In this document: one piece after another, positions 47,811 through 57,890 of the stretch
Position numbering within the stretch: the stretch's first letter is position 1
How the letters are laid out: each line of letters begins with the position of its first letter
DNA from: Lineus longissimus
Lineage: Eukaryota > Nemertea > Pilidiophora > Heteronemertea > Lineidae
NCBI RefSeq assembly: GCF_910592395.1
Contig: NC_088318.1
Span: 12,336,349-12,400,348, forward strand
Direction of reading: 5' to 3'
Length of the DNA: 64,000 nt
Position numbers and translations under genes: made by a program
Notes under the pieces: model-generated
The model's input: the letters and a program-made list of their open reading frames with translations, nothing else
Told to the model about the DNA's origin: nothing
Database searches by the model: none

Positions 47811-48650
47811 GTGACGGTGGAAGCTACTGTAGAACATCCCTTCTTCGTCTTCGGCCAGGGCTGGTCATCCTGCCGACCACAGCGCACATCCCAACGTTAC
47901 GGACTCACGTGTCATCGCCTGTCTGTCGGTGACGTCTGTATCTCACTGACGCACAGGGACGTCAACACAAAGGCTGCTGAGTTGGCAACGCGCCAACCGC
48001 AGGATCGGACTGCGTCAGAAAGTGCAAAATCCGGGAAGCAGGGGTCTGCGTCCGCATCTTCAACTCAGGTACATCAGGGAACGCAAATGCAAAGTACTGA
48101 AACACAAACGCGTGGAGCTGTAACTCAGGTAGAGAAAACGAGAAAACGTCGTTGGTCAGCCCCAGATCAGACAAGTGCAGATAGTGTCGTGGACAAAGAC
48201 ACGTTGATAAGCTTAAGTGCAAGTTTTCGCTCCTTAGGTAACCATAGTGAAAGTGGTGGCAACCTTGGTAGTCAGCAAGGTAGCCCGCAGGGTGTTAGCC
48301 GAGGTAGTCCACATGGTAGTAATAGAGGAAGCCCTCCTATCGTGGTGAATAAGGGCAGCCCTCAGAGTGGCAACCGAGGTAGCCCGCTTGTTGGCAGTCA
48401 TGGTAGCCCACATGTGTTGAGTCGTGGTAGCCCGAGAGGTAGCCCGCATGGAAACAGCCGCGCCAGCTCATATGCTGGAAGCCCGAAGAGTGGTAATGGT
48501 AGTCATGGTGGCAACCATGGTAGTCAGGAAGAACACAAAGGTAACCATGGGAGCCTTAGCGACCATAATGGTAACCATGGCAACCATAGTACAAGTCATG
48601 CAAATCTTAGCTGTCATGATAACATTGGGAAATCGACAGAAAAAACATGA
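47811..48650 (+). CDS. ATXN1: Ataxin-1, last coding exon (second half of AXH, RRWSAP motif, GSP/GNHGS repeat tail)
   Basis: This exon follows a TTTTTAG acceptor at 47810 in phase 0, so CAG at 14814-14816 joins GTG at 47811. It encodes 279 residues and ends at TGA 48648-48650. The first roughly 48 residues complete the AXH domain: VEHPFFVFGQGWSSC, then SVGDVCISLT. At 48141-48170 it encodes RKRRWSAPDQ (about residues 624-633 of the joined protein). In vertebrate ataxin-1 this motif is the nuclear localisation signal, the phospho-serine 14-3-3 site and the U2AF-homology ligand motif. Downstream is a low-complexity tail: about seven GSPxxxxR-type octads (48279-48464), then GNHGS-type repeats, with no counterpart I know in vertebrate ATXN1. 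The joined protein is about 792 residues, close to the 815 of human ATXN1. Confidence 0.95.
   Translation: MTVEATVEHPFFVFGQGWSSCRPQRTSQRYGLTCHRLSVGDVCISLTHRDVNTKAAELATRQPQDRTASESAKSGKQGSASASSTQVHQGTQMQSTETQTRGAVTQVEKTRKRRWSAPDQTSADSVVDKDTLISLSASFRSLGNHSESGGNLGSQQGSPQGVSRGSPHGSNRGSPPIVVNKGSPQSGNRGSPLVGSHGSPHVLSRGSPRGSPHGNSRASSYAGSPKSGNGSHGGNHGSQEEHKGNHGSLSDHNGNHGNHSTSHANLSCHDNIGKSTEKT
48279..48464 (+). repeat. Coding 24-bp repeat (GSPxxxxR octapeptides) in ATXN1
   Basis: GGTAGCCCGCA-like 24-bp units (also GGTAGTCCACAT, GGCAGCCCTCAG) are repeated about seven times in frame. They encode GSPQGVSR, GSPHGSNR, GSPQSGNR and similar. A GNHGS-like repeat with GGTAACCATGG units follows to about 48600. 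Confidence 0.9.
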
Positions 48651-51546
48651 CAAAGAACCACTGTTTAGTCATATCCAAGACGTTCAGAAGACTTCATGTG
48701 TGCTAGTTATCCAGGATCTGTTGTTGCCAAGGCGGCATGTTGCCGTGGTGATGTTGCCAAGGATACGGAAACAGGCATGAGAGTGTGCTAATATAAATTA
48801 CCTCGGACATGCTGAACTATGATTTCTTATAAATTATATATAAGCCTTCATCTGAATAATCAAATGAATATATCAATGTTTGCTGCAATAATGTCAAGCC
48901 CAATGAAATTAGATTTTATGGTTCTCGTCAGCCACTTTCAGGAAATGTTTGAGGGTTTTTTGTTCAACCCCCATCTTTCATCATTCTTTATTTCATTGGT
49001 AAAACCCTGGTTACCCTGGTAAAAAACACATTTTAATGGAAATCAGTGCATCGGAGAGACACTTGATGAATTGATAAGTTATGTAAGGGAAGAACTGTTT
49101 TGGTACATGCCCAAAACTAGATGATGCGGTGACAAGAACCATAAAAATAAATTTTGCGGGCCTAATGCCGCAGATCTCATTTTTTTTAGCGTATTGTGAT
49201 CATACCCAGTTGTGCTGTGGTGTAAGTTGGAGGCATGACCTTAAGTCTTGACCTTAAGGTCAGTGACCTTGGGAGTGATGACCTCATACCGTATGTATAT
49301 TCATTTCATATTTGAACAGTGACGGATTCAATGTATTGTGATACTTATTCTAGGTCATACCAAAGTTATATTATGCATAATCATCTTTGCTCTGTTACAT
49401 ACTTTTGTAAAAATGTGGGTGGTTTGAGTTTTCAAAGTGTTTTCCCCAAATTAGACTTACTCCTAAATGTAACACCGATTTGCTTGCTATTTTGTCCTGT
49501 AGATGGCAGTGTAGTTGTAATTGGGTGTCTTTTGGTTCGGTGTCTTGAGGAACACCTAAGTTATATTTTTTACACGTTTACTGGTAATGGGTTGTCATTC
49601 TACCTACTTATTCAAGTTGGTCATCGAGTCTGGGTTGAAGTGATGAAAATCACGCTTTTGAAAATGATTCCAGTATATTGACATCATCAAGTGAGACAGA
49701 ATTGTATCGAGAAAAACAAACGACAGGTTATAATTGCGGTGCAATGTTTTCTCATGATGTAACACTCCTATAATTGTGTCACGATGCCTGTGTAGCATAG
49801 AAAACAAGCAGATACATCGTTTAGGTATCCTTTTGGGACATTGATCCATGGCCTAAAGGTTTGCGACAACGTCTTGGTTGACGTCGAAGACATCGCATAC
49901 TTTTCACATCAAATATCTCCAGTCAAGAAGCTGTTATTATTCATACCCTAGCATCCATATCATTTTGTAATTGCGTAGCACGCGTAATACGTCTTATAGA
50001 TTATCTACTCTGTATATTTCAAACTACTCAAGCTATTTCAAATACCGAAGACCCCTTTTTATCTGTGATTGTCAATGTTGGCTAAAAAAACACTGCTTTT
50101 GGATTCAAGTTAGGAAAAATCATACCTGAATGCGATTCTAATGGTCGCATTGATTTTTTTCTTGTTGAAAAAAAGACTTGTTTTGAACTCCATGAATGTG
50201 ATTAAATTAAACATCAGTGAAATTTAGCAGCTTACAGTATGCTGCAAAAAAGTCTCTTTGAAAAATTTTTTTTTGCATCAAGACATTTTCCTCATTTTAG
50301 ACCAACAAGAAAATCTGGGTGTCCAGGGTCTTCAGAAGTTTGAACTGATTATGATCCCTATAGTATCATTTAAGGGCAATCAGACCTCGTCATATCATCA
50401 AACGGCATGTAAAGAACCCCATTTTGTAAATCATAGCTTCCATAAGCAAGTGTTCGACATACAAATGAGAATTTTGAATTTCAGAAAATGTGTATATATC
50501 TGTTGTTTTTATCATTTATAATGGCAATGACTCTTGGCCTGATTATTGTGTAAACATGAAAAATAAATCACGTTTGGGTGGTTATTTATAGCAATAATGT
50601 AGAAAAATATTTGAGTGCCTTTTGTAATAAAATTTGGCATCTTTAGTTTACCCACAAGAACATACTGCAAGGGTGATCGAATCATATGTCGCATGAAATC
50701 TCACACGAAAATTCCATTCCCGTTTTGGGAGAAATTTACCAGTATTACCAGCTAGGTAAATCACGCGCTTGTGTGCAGATTCCGCTCTCAGATTGTTAGT
50801 AATCCCATGCTGCACTAATGATTGTATATCGGGCGCTGCAGATACTTATATTTACCAAACAGTTTATAGAATGTTTGTTCATATATTTTGATGCATCCCA
50901 GCTCTGCCTTCTACAAATGGACTCTGTGACTAAACATTGTAAATTTCTCCAACTACCCTTTCGTGAAAAATTTGTGACAGACATGTATATGTCCATATCG
51001 GCAATTTGAGTTGATGAACATCACTCACAAATAAAAGCGTGATATATTTTGTGGCGTTAACATTCATCAGGATCATATATATACATGTAGGTGCTGAATT
51101 TGGAAACACTCACACCCAGAACTGATATTGATATCATTCAAGAACCTTAAGGCCACATGGTCGGGAAGCGACCCGTAAGCCTTGGATTATAACGCATTGT
51201 CTTATCTGGCCCATGTGTCTAAATAGCTATTCATAAGAAAAACAATACAAAACAAAGACCCAACTGGTTTGTAGTCAGCCATTTGCAGACCTCATATCAT
51301 TACACTTCCAGAGACACCAAAACAGGAACAGATCAAAATTCCAGCTAAAACAGTTATTTAATGAATTGTCTGACGAAGAGTGGGAATACTCATCAACTGT
51401 GGCAATTTAGAATATCTTTGGTGTCAACATTGTAGTTATTTCACAAACGTATAGTTCTGATGCAACTACAAACAATTTGATAAGAATGTATTGAATCGAT
51501 GATTTGGCGCGCACAGCTGACAAACTTTGACGCTAGGCCTAGCCAT
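48651..51546 (+). other. ATXN1 3' UTR / downstream flank up to the duplicated block
   Basis: No convincing coding sequence is visible. Possible polyadenylation signals AATAAA occur at 49146-49151, 50562-50567 and 51032-51037; the last is followed by GT-rich sequence. Vertebrate ATXN1 has a multi-kilobase 3' UTR, so much of this may be transcribed. The 120-codon frame at 49319-49681 has no domain signature, and I treat it as chance. Confidence 0.45.
49236..49284. promoter_or_regulatory. Cluster of five nuclear-receptor half-sites (TGACCT/AGGTCA)
   Basis: Half-sites lie at 49236-49241, 49249-49254, 49257-49262 (inverted), 49264-49269 and 49279-49284. The middle pair forms the palindrome TGACCTTAAGGTCA, and one site reads TGACCTTGG (an ERR/FTZ-F1-like extended half-site on the minus strand). 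The cluster lies about 600 bp past the ATXN1 stop codon. Function is inferred from motif density only. Confidence 0.3.
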
Positions 51547-52309
51547 TTGACAAAATGTGATTGACTCATATGACAGTAAACTCGCTATACTGTATCAGGG
51601 AGTAACAGGTATATGCGTGGGCTCTCGGCTTTACAAGATTTTACTCGAGATCAAGTGAGAATATGTGGGATGGGGGAATTTACCAAAGAAGAGCTTGGTA
51701 GAGAAGCTAAGTTGCTTGTGTGCCCTGTACTTCAACAGGGATTAAATTTTTTGGTTTTATGGAAAACCCTGACTATTGAAGTAATGGGTCGTTGCGTATA
51801 TTGAGATATTCTCTCAGTGTAACTGGTATTGCACTCTTGTAATTATCAAAGGGTAACGAGAATAAGGGTAACGAATGTTATAAGGTAACGAATGTAAAGG
51901 ATTGGGAATCCCATGTTTATCATGTAAAACTATGTACAGCTCTAGTCAGTCTGTGAAAAGTCCATTAAAATCTGTTGTCAGCTTTGGGCAAAAGAGGGCA
52001 CTGGTGTCCACGGAGTTAAAAGGATATTTTAGGAGAAAATGTAAATTGTTATTTATTGCCGGTAACGGAATTTAATGGATTTTGATTAGAAATCTAAATG
52101 ATGTCTGATTTTACAAAATTGGACTTTTTCATGAAAATCTGTATAAATTGTAATATTGTTTCCCCTGCACTTATGTAGATTCTTGTGTTTTGTAAATATT
52201 TTGACACTTTCATTAATATTCAATTCGATTGAATTCAATAAAACTGTCCTGTACAATTCAAAAGTGATAAACTGAATTCAGTTGAATTGAATTAAAATCC
52301 TATCACACC

Positions 52310-52388
52310 CAAAACCAAAAATGGACCCATTCAATATTACAAAATACTATTAACTTTTGTATGAGTCCATTTTTTATGGGGTTGGTGA
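52310..52388. repeat. Imperfect inverted repeat (hairpin) in duplication unit 1
   Basis: CCAAAAATGGACCCATTC on the left and TGAGTCCATTTTTTATGG on the right can pair with a loop of about 25 nt, possibly a short MITE. The duplicate lies at 59733-59811. Confidence 0.45.
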
Positions 52389-52629
52389 GATTGAAAGAAT
52401 GGCAGGTTGGACAACACTCGTGCACAAATTAACTGTAAAGTGTCTATACATAGTCAGTGATATTTATTTTATTTTATTTATTTTGTAAAGATACACCCAA
52501 GAATGCTTGTCGCAAAACTGTCGAAGGCTTTTTTTCCGAGGCTCGAAGTAACAGGTTTTAAAAAGTTATACAGTGACCCAAAAAGGCATGAACAACCATA
52601 TTTTCACCGCTTGTTGACCAAAAGCACTA

Positions 52630-52765
52630 GTTTCCAACTAATGGTGGTCAAGACATGAAATTGTACCATCATAAAGCATTTTAAGATGTTCCCACTAATG
52701 GTGGTCATGCAAGACATGAAATGGTACCATTATAAGGCATATGTCAGGTTTCCAACTTATGGTCA
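52630..52765. repeat. Local tandem repeat, about 60-bp unit (unit 1)
   Basis: CCAACTAATGGTGGTCAAGA, then CCCACTAATGGTGGTCATGC, then CCAACTTATGGTCAGG: two to three diverged copies sharing ACATGAAATGGTACCATTAT. Duplicated 7,423 bp downstream. Confidence 0.6.
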
Positions 52766-53640
52766 GGATACAATATTCACACTTACGAGTAGAAAATAAC
52801 CTTACATGTACATCCTAGTGCTTTGGTTCAAAATTAAGTTTACTGACAATATGCAAAGCATAAACCACCAGTCTTCACGAGCGGGTCGCAACATTCACAG
52901 AATCCCAGGGTTGCATGATACGTCCGCTCTGATTGGTCATTCTCGTCTTTGGAGGGAGGGAGGGAGTCAGTATTGTGATAAGATGAAAGAAAAATACTCG
53001 TCAACAAGTCTGATGGGGTGTGGGGAATTCAGAATATTTTTCGAATTTATCACATTTTTTTTTATCAAGTGAAGACGTACAAGTGGTTTTTTTCTCTGTA
53101 ATCTCATGTTGCATAATGGTTGTAAATTTTCTCACGCAGTTTGCCCGAATGTTATTTATTGACCCACATTTGACAGGTGTGTACAAAATCTTCAAAAATA
53201 TGATATGAAAACTGGATGATTTCGAAATATGATAAACTGTTTGTGGTGTTTAATTGAACCAAGTTGAAAGTGGTGCTAGGAATATGGTTCCTATAAAAGC
53301 GATTATTTTCCCTTTGTAAGGAAGAAAGTGGTTTTGGTTTGCCAAGAAATGAAGACATGAAAAGAGGCTTTTCTAGGCCACACTTGGTGTGGTGGCCCAT
53401 GGTAGCGAACAGTGCTATTATCCTCCTGGCCACCTAAATATAACGCCCAAGTTGTCCCTTTAAGTCTTCAAGACATTTTCAGCAAGGCATCTTTAATCCA
53501 TACTTGGTCAATATAAAAAAGAGGCTGGCTGTAGGTTAAATGGTCACTAAATCCTATTTTGAAAAGAAATTTGTTGAAATCGTGAAGTGGTGGCATCATT
53601 CCTACTATGTCAGCTAGGCTAGATGAAATTTCCCTTTTGC

Positions 53641-53700
53641 TGAGGTGGTAGAGTGATTGCCTTGTAAATTAGAGGTCTGGGGTTCAAACCCCAGCTTGAC
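53641..53700 (+). ncRNA. tRNA-derived SINE-like / tRNA pseudogene with Pol III boxes (unit 1)
   Basis: GGTGGTAGAGTG (53644-53655) resembles the D-arm/A box and GGTTCAAACCC (53681-53691) fits the B box. Between them, TTGCCTTGTAAATTAG looks like an anticodon arm with loop CTTGTAA (anticodon TGT, threonine). The anticodon stem no longer pairs and no acceptor stem forms, so this is not a functional tRNA. A SINE head or a decayed tRNA is most likely. Confidence 0.55.
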
Positions 53701-54435
53701 CTTGGTGTTTTTCCTCCTATACTTCTCTAATTAAGTTTCAAGCCAATCATGAGAAGACAAAGACAACATTAATCCATTGTATTCCCAAGTAGAAATTCCA
53801 TTAATAAAAAGAGTAAGATTTCATATTGAACAGATCAGTACCCTCTGTGAATTTTGTATAGAAAAGTTCAGTCAACATACAGGTCATTCTGTAAATTTGC
53901 ATTGAAATGAACTTTGGATGACTCGCCTTCAGTAGAAAATGTATCAAAATTGAAAACACATCAAGACATTTGATTTGAATGCCCTGCGACCTTGAAATGG
54001 CATCACGACCTTGGATTAAATGAACCCGATCATGTCTTATTGGTTTAACGATCTTACATGGAGGTAAGGTCGACAGAACATCATTTGGTTTGTTTCCGTT
54101 TTCAAAAGATACGTTCTCAAGTGAAAAGTCATGTCGCAGATGAGCCAAATTAAGGATTTTCCTCCAACGATTTTGCGTGTACAGGTAACCATTGTCGTTT
54201 CAATACAAGTTTGCTGTAAATCTGTTTATGAAACATTACACAATGTACGTCATTTGCCATTTTTTCATATTTTAAGCAGAAGAGGTCTCTGTAACTTTTT
54301 TGAGAAGTTCACCATGCCCTTCACGATGTCACAATGTCTTTGAAGATTTTGTCCGGCATTGGCCAATCTCAATACTGCTCCTTTATCTTCCTATGAAGTG
54401 ATATCAAAAAGATATGAGTGAGCCGCCTTATATGA

Positions 54436-54600
54436 ATTAGTGGACACCTCTCTATTAAGGACAACCTCCCTATCAAGGACACAAGTTTTGGTCCAAAATT
54501 GGTTGCTTCCATTCAATTTGACCTCTCGAATCTGGACACCTCTCTATATAGGACAGTACATGTCAGTCCCGAGGGTGTCCTTAATAGGTAGGTTCTACTG
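54436..54600. mobile_element. Pogo/Tigger-like MITE, family C, copy in duplication unit 1
   Basis: Left arm TTAGTGGACACCTCTCTATT and right end TAGGTAGGTTCTACTG next to TA. The shared core TTCCATTCAATTTGACCTCT ties it to the copy at 45601. An exact duplicate sits at 61859-62023. Confidence 0.65.
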
Positions 54601-56286
54601 TATTGTTAAAGCGCTATATGAAATCCTTGATATAGCTGGAACGAATTGTATTTTCATTCTTAAAATGAGCAGAAGGCACATGTATTAACATGGTAAAAGT
54701 AAGAGAGGTATTCTGAATTTTTATCAATTCTCTACTATTTGGATGGTTTTCTATCCAATTGGAGGTTATTTCATTCAGTTCGGATTGTATTTTTCCCAAT
54801 TCACGAAAAGCGACTTGATTGTACTTTAATTGTTTTCAATGATTGTGTCTTGTCTGGAGTGAAGTTCACAAATTTCATATTCAAATTCTTCTGTTTGAAA
54901 TATCTCTGTATTGTTAGGGTAGATCATGTAAGTTGTCAGTCCGTTATCAGGGAAAGATCCAAATTCAAATTCTAAATTTTTTGAAAACATTGTCATTTAA
55001 GGCGAACCTGCTACCTCGTTTGGAATTTTGTTGCGAAAAATTTACCGCAACGAGAATATTGCACTCATTTTGAATTTTTCACTGCATACTTTCTTCAGTC
55101 ATGGCTAGTGTCTGGCTTTTTAACAAAAATTGGGAAGAATTCGATCACTGATGGGATGGGAATCAGTGAATGCAAGTTCAGTAGCCACAAAAGGCCAGAT
55201 CTGGAGACGTACATTTTAAAGTGACTAAATTTATGCAAATTTTCATGTGCCATTTTTGACAGATTTCTCTCAGAGATTTTTTGTGTTTTCTTTATAAACT
55301 GCAATGACGTGGGTTCCATACTTTGCAGTATTACGTTAGACTACAGCTGTATGTTCTCCCGGCCCTCTGGTGGGCAAATTTGGCGTATGTGTGGCGGGGG
55401 TTGGTTGTTTTATGTGCTGGTACGAGGGTAGAGGAGGTGGAGATTGGGTTAGATTGCGTTTGACCCTGGCCTGTGATAAGACACTCTGCCTAGCGATGCA
55501 AATTGGCTAATGCTCAAATTGCTTGTATCATTTAGCTTAAGATATGTAAGATCTAATTGGTTTAGGAAATCGGTTGAAAATAAGGATGATGTTTAATTTC
55601 ATTCTAACTTGAACTCTATAACTCTACAAATACTACAGATAAAGTACAGTTATATGGGTTCAGGTTAAGAAGATGTGTAATATAGTTGCCCATTGATGAC
55701 ATAATTAAAGAAGACATCATGATATTGTATAATAATATAATGTCGCACGCACAAGAGGGCTGTATTTTGACCTTAACTTTGAAACTCAATTTATAACTTC
55801 TCCGTCTGTAGGACTCGCCATGAGATCGCCTCAGATTGGGGGGCATGTATGTGATCATAGAATAATCATCAGTTGCATCGTGGGATACCAAGTTACCACG
55901 GGCTTTGGTCTTCCCACATTTCTTCAAGGCATTGTTAAAAAATATATCAATACAGTGATAAGTATTGAACAAGGAATGTTGTCAACAATATACTTTAGCT
56001 GTCTGTCCTATTGATAACAGTCAGGCTGAATTCAAGAATAGGGGTATTGAAATAAAGTATACTGAAAACATGGTAACCCCTTCATTTTCGTGATTTTTGC
56101 AAGAGGGAGTACAATCGTGAAAATTTGGGACACAACATGTTTAACTCAATGGTTTTACAATTAGAAAATGCATCCGTTCGCGGAAAAATCTGAAATTGAT
56201 GTTTTTGAAAACATATCGGACAGTTAAATTAAATGGGTTTACAGTATTATTAGCGTGTAGTGATTGACATCTGCCAGTGCAGCGCT

Positions 56287-56299
56287 AGGTCAAAGGTCA
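56287..56299 (+). promoter_or_regulatory. Perfect DR1 nuclear-receptor element (unit 1)
   Basis: AGGTCAAAGGTCA is two perfect half-sites spaced by one base, the canonical HNF4/RXR-type site. No promoter is evident nearby. It is duplicated at 63710-63722. Confidence 0.35.
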
Positions 56300-57316
56300 A
56301 TATGTGCTCAGGAGCTTTCCAGGGAGAGTAGACTGATGCTCCGACTACTGTGTGGGATCATACATGGTGTTGTTTGCCTCGCATAGCAGTTGAGCAGGCA
56401 CCAGTTTGTATACCAAGAATGAAAATGAATAAAGACTAGTGTTTATTTATTCTTGGTTATACTGAATCCTGTTGTCACATTCCATGCACTTTATAAACGC
56501 AGCTCGCTGTGGATTTTATCAGTTTTCTCGCATATTTGCTCGGGAACTTAGTCTCACAGTAACTTGAGCTTGACACTGTACATGATATACAGGGCTATGT
56601 GTACTAATGTACCAACAACTTGAGATGAACTCAATAAATTAAGTGATAGCAATAATTGAATTATTTCACAAATTTCATCAGATTTTTTTGTGAACGGGCA
56701 AATATTTTGAAAATATAAAACCCGTGCGAAAAGTGATTTTAAAGTGCGCAATTCAACTGTGACTGCTTCCTTTAAACAATATGTCAATGATATAATGTTT
56801 TCCTTGGGTCAGAAAGGTGACTGTCAGAAAACTCACCACCTCTGCTCTCGTACGTTTTTAAAACTCCACATTAAGTCTTTTGTGATGTGTCTTGTGTGTT
56901 GTGACAAAGTGTATAACACCCAATTACCTCAGTGCTGGTAGGAAAGGCATAGGCCTCGGGCGTGCAACTCCGGCTCTACTCCGATTGGTCCGCTGCAATC
57001 AGGTGATACAGTATTATTTTTTTATTGGCTGATCACTCAGAGTGGAACAGGAGTCATGCGATTGGATCGATGTAGGCAGGTGGTTCGCTTCAGTTGCGTC
57101 AGAAGATATTTTCATAATGCCACTTTTTAAATATTACCACTTCTTCGTCACCTTCTTGCTGTATATTATATGGTGTAATAAACTCACTGATGAAAGTCAG
57201 TATTGTCATTCTGCATATTCAAAGTCTCTTGTTCAATTTATTTCTTTTCAAAAGCTCTGGACTCCCTCCAAATAGAGTTCCCTGTGACTGTCCTCTTCAG
57301 CTATTTGTCATCTGAT

Positions 57317-57441
57317 ATTGGCTGATATGAATATAGACTAGTAAATGCTTTTACTTCAATTTTGTACAGAAAGGCCAAGTACAAATGTTCATGGAGTTTT
57401 AGATAAAAGCATTTGCTAGTCTTTATTCATATCACCCATTG
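57317..57441. mobile_element. Hairpin MITE, family A, copy 2
   Basis: Same arms and core as the copy at 664-789: TGATATGAATATAGACTAG...TAAAAGCATTTGCTAG, closing with CATATCACCCATTG. The direct match of the loop as well as the arms shows a dispersed family, not a chance palindrome. Confidence 0.8.
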
Positions 57442-57638
57442 TCCCTTTAACTCAAGGTCATGTATCCCTTTAATATATACAAGGACATTGACTTAATGAT
57501 GTGTTGGCATCAATGAAGATTTGATAGAGATATTCTTCTTGAAAGAGGAAAAACTATTTCTTTTCTGAGATGCTTAAATTATTTTATGTTGAAATATGAT
57601 ACCCCTTTTAAATGGTCATCCCAAACAACGTCCAAGGT

Positions 57639-57890
57639 TGAAAGGCCTTCTGTTTGTTCAAAATTTGATAATTAACTTGAATTTGAAAATTTAGTAGTGT
57701 AAATACCAAAAACGTGTTATACTTAAATATTGTAAATAAATTTCAGCAATGCCATCGTGGAGACTGATATCCAAATACAGGTTTCAGCAAATTGACATGT
57801 ATACCAACTGCACTACTACGACAGTGTTTATTTCTACATACCTGGACCACAAGAAAATACAGTGAACTTGAATGGTGTAGACCTTTAAGG
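57639..57890. mobile_element. TTAA-flanked MITE, family B, diverged full-length copy
   Basis: Begins GAAAGGCCTTCTGTTTGTTC and ends AATGGTGTAGACCTTTAAGG. The interior matches the 29888 copy at lower identity, for example TTTCAGCAATGCCATCGTGG against TTTCAACAGCGCCGTAGTGT. Confidence 0.5.

Noticed and set aside
48234-48653. Thr/Met-rich minus-strand and +1 frames over the last ATXN1 exon
   Set aside because: Shadows of the 24-bp coding repeat; the ATXN1 frame explains the sequence.
49319-49681. 120-codon frame downstream of ATXN1
   Set aside because: Hydrophobic and Cys/Tyr-rich by composition, lies in probable 3' UTR, no homology recognised.
51613-51804. 63-codon frame repeated exactly at 59036-59227
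   Set aside because: Its perfect conservation is due to the recent duplication, not selection; no domain recognised.
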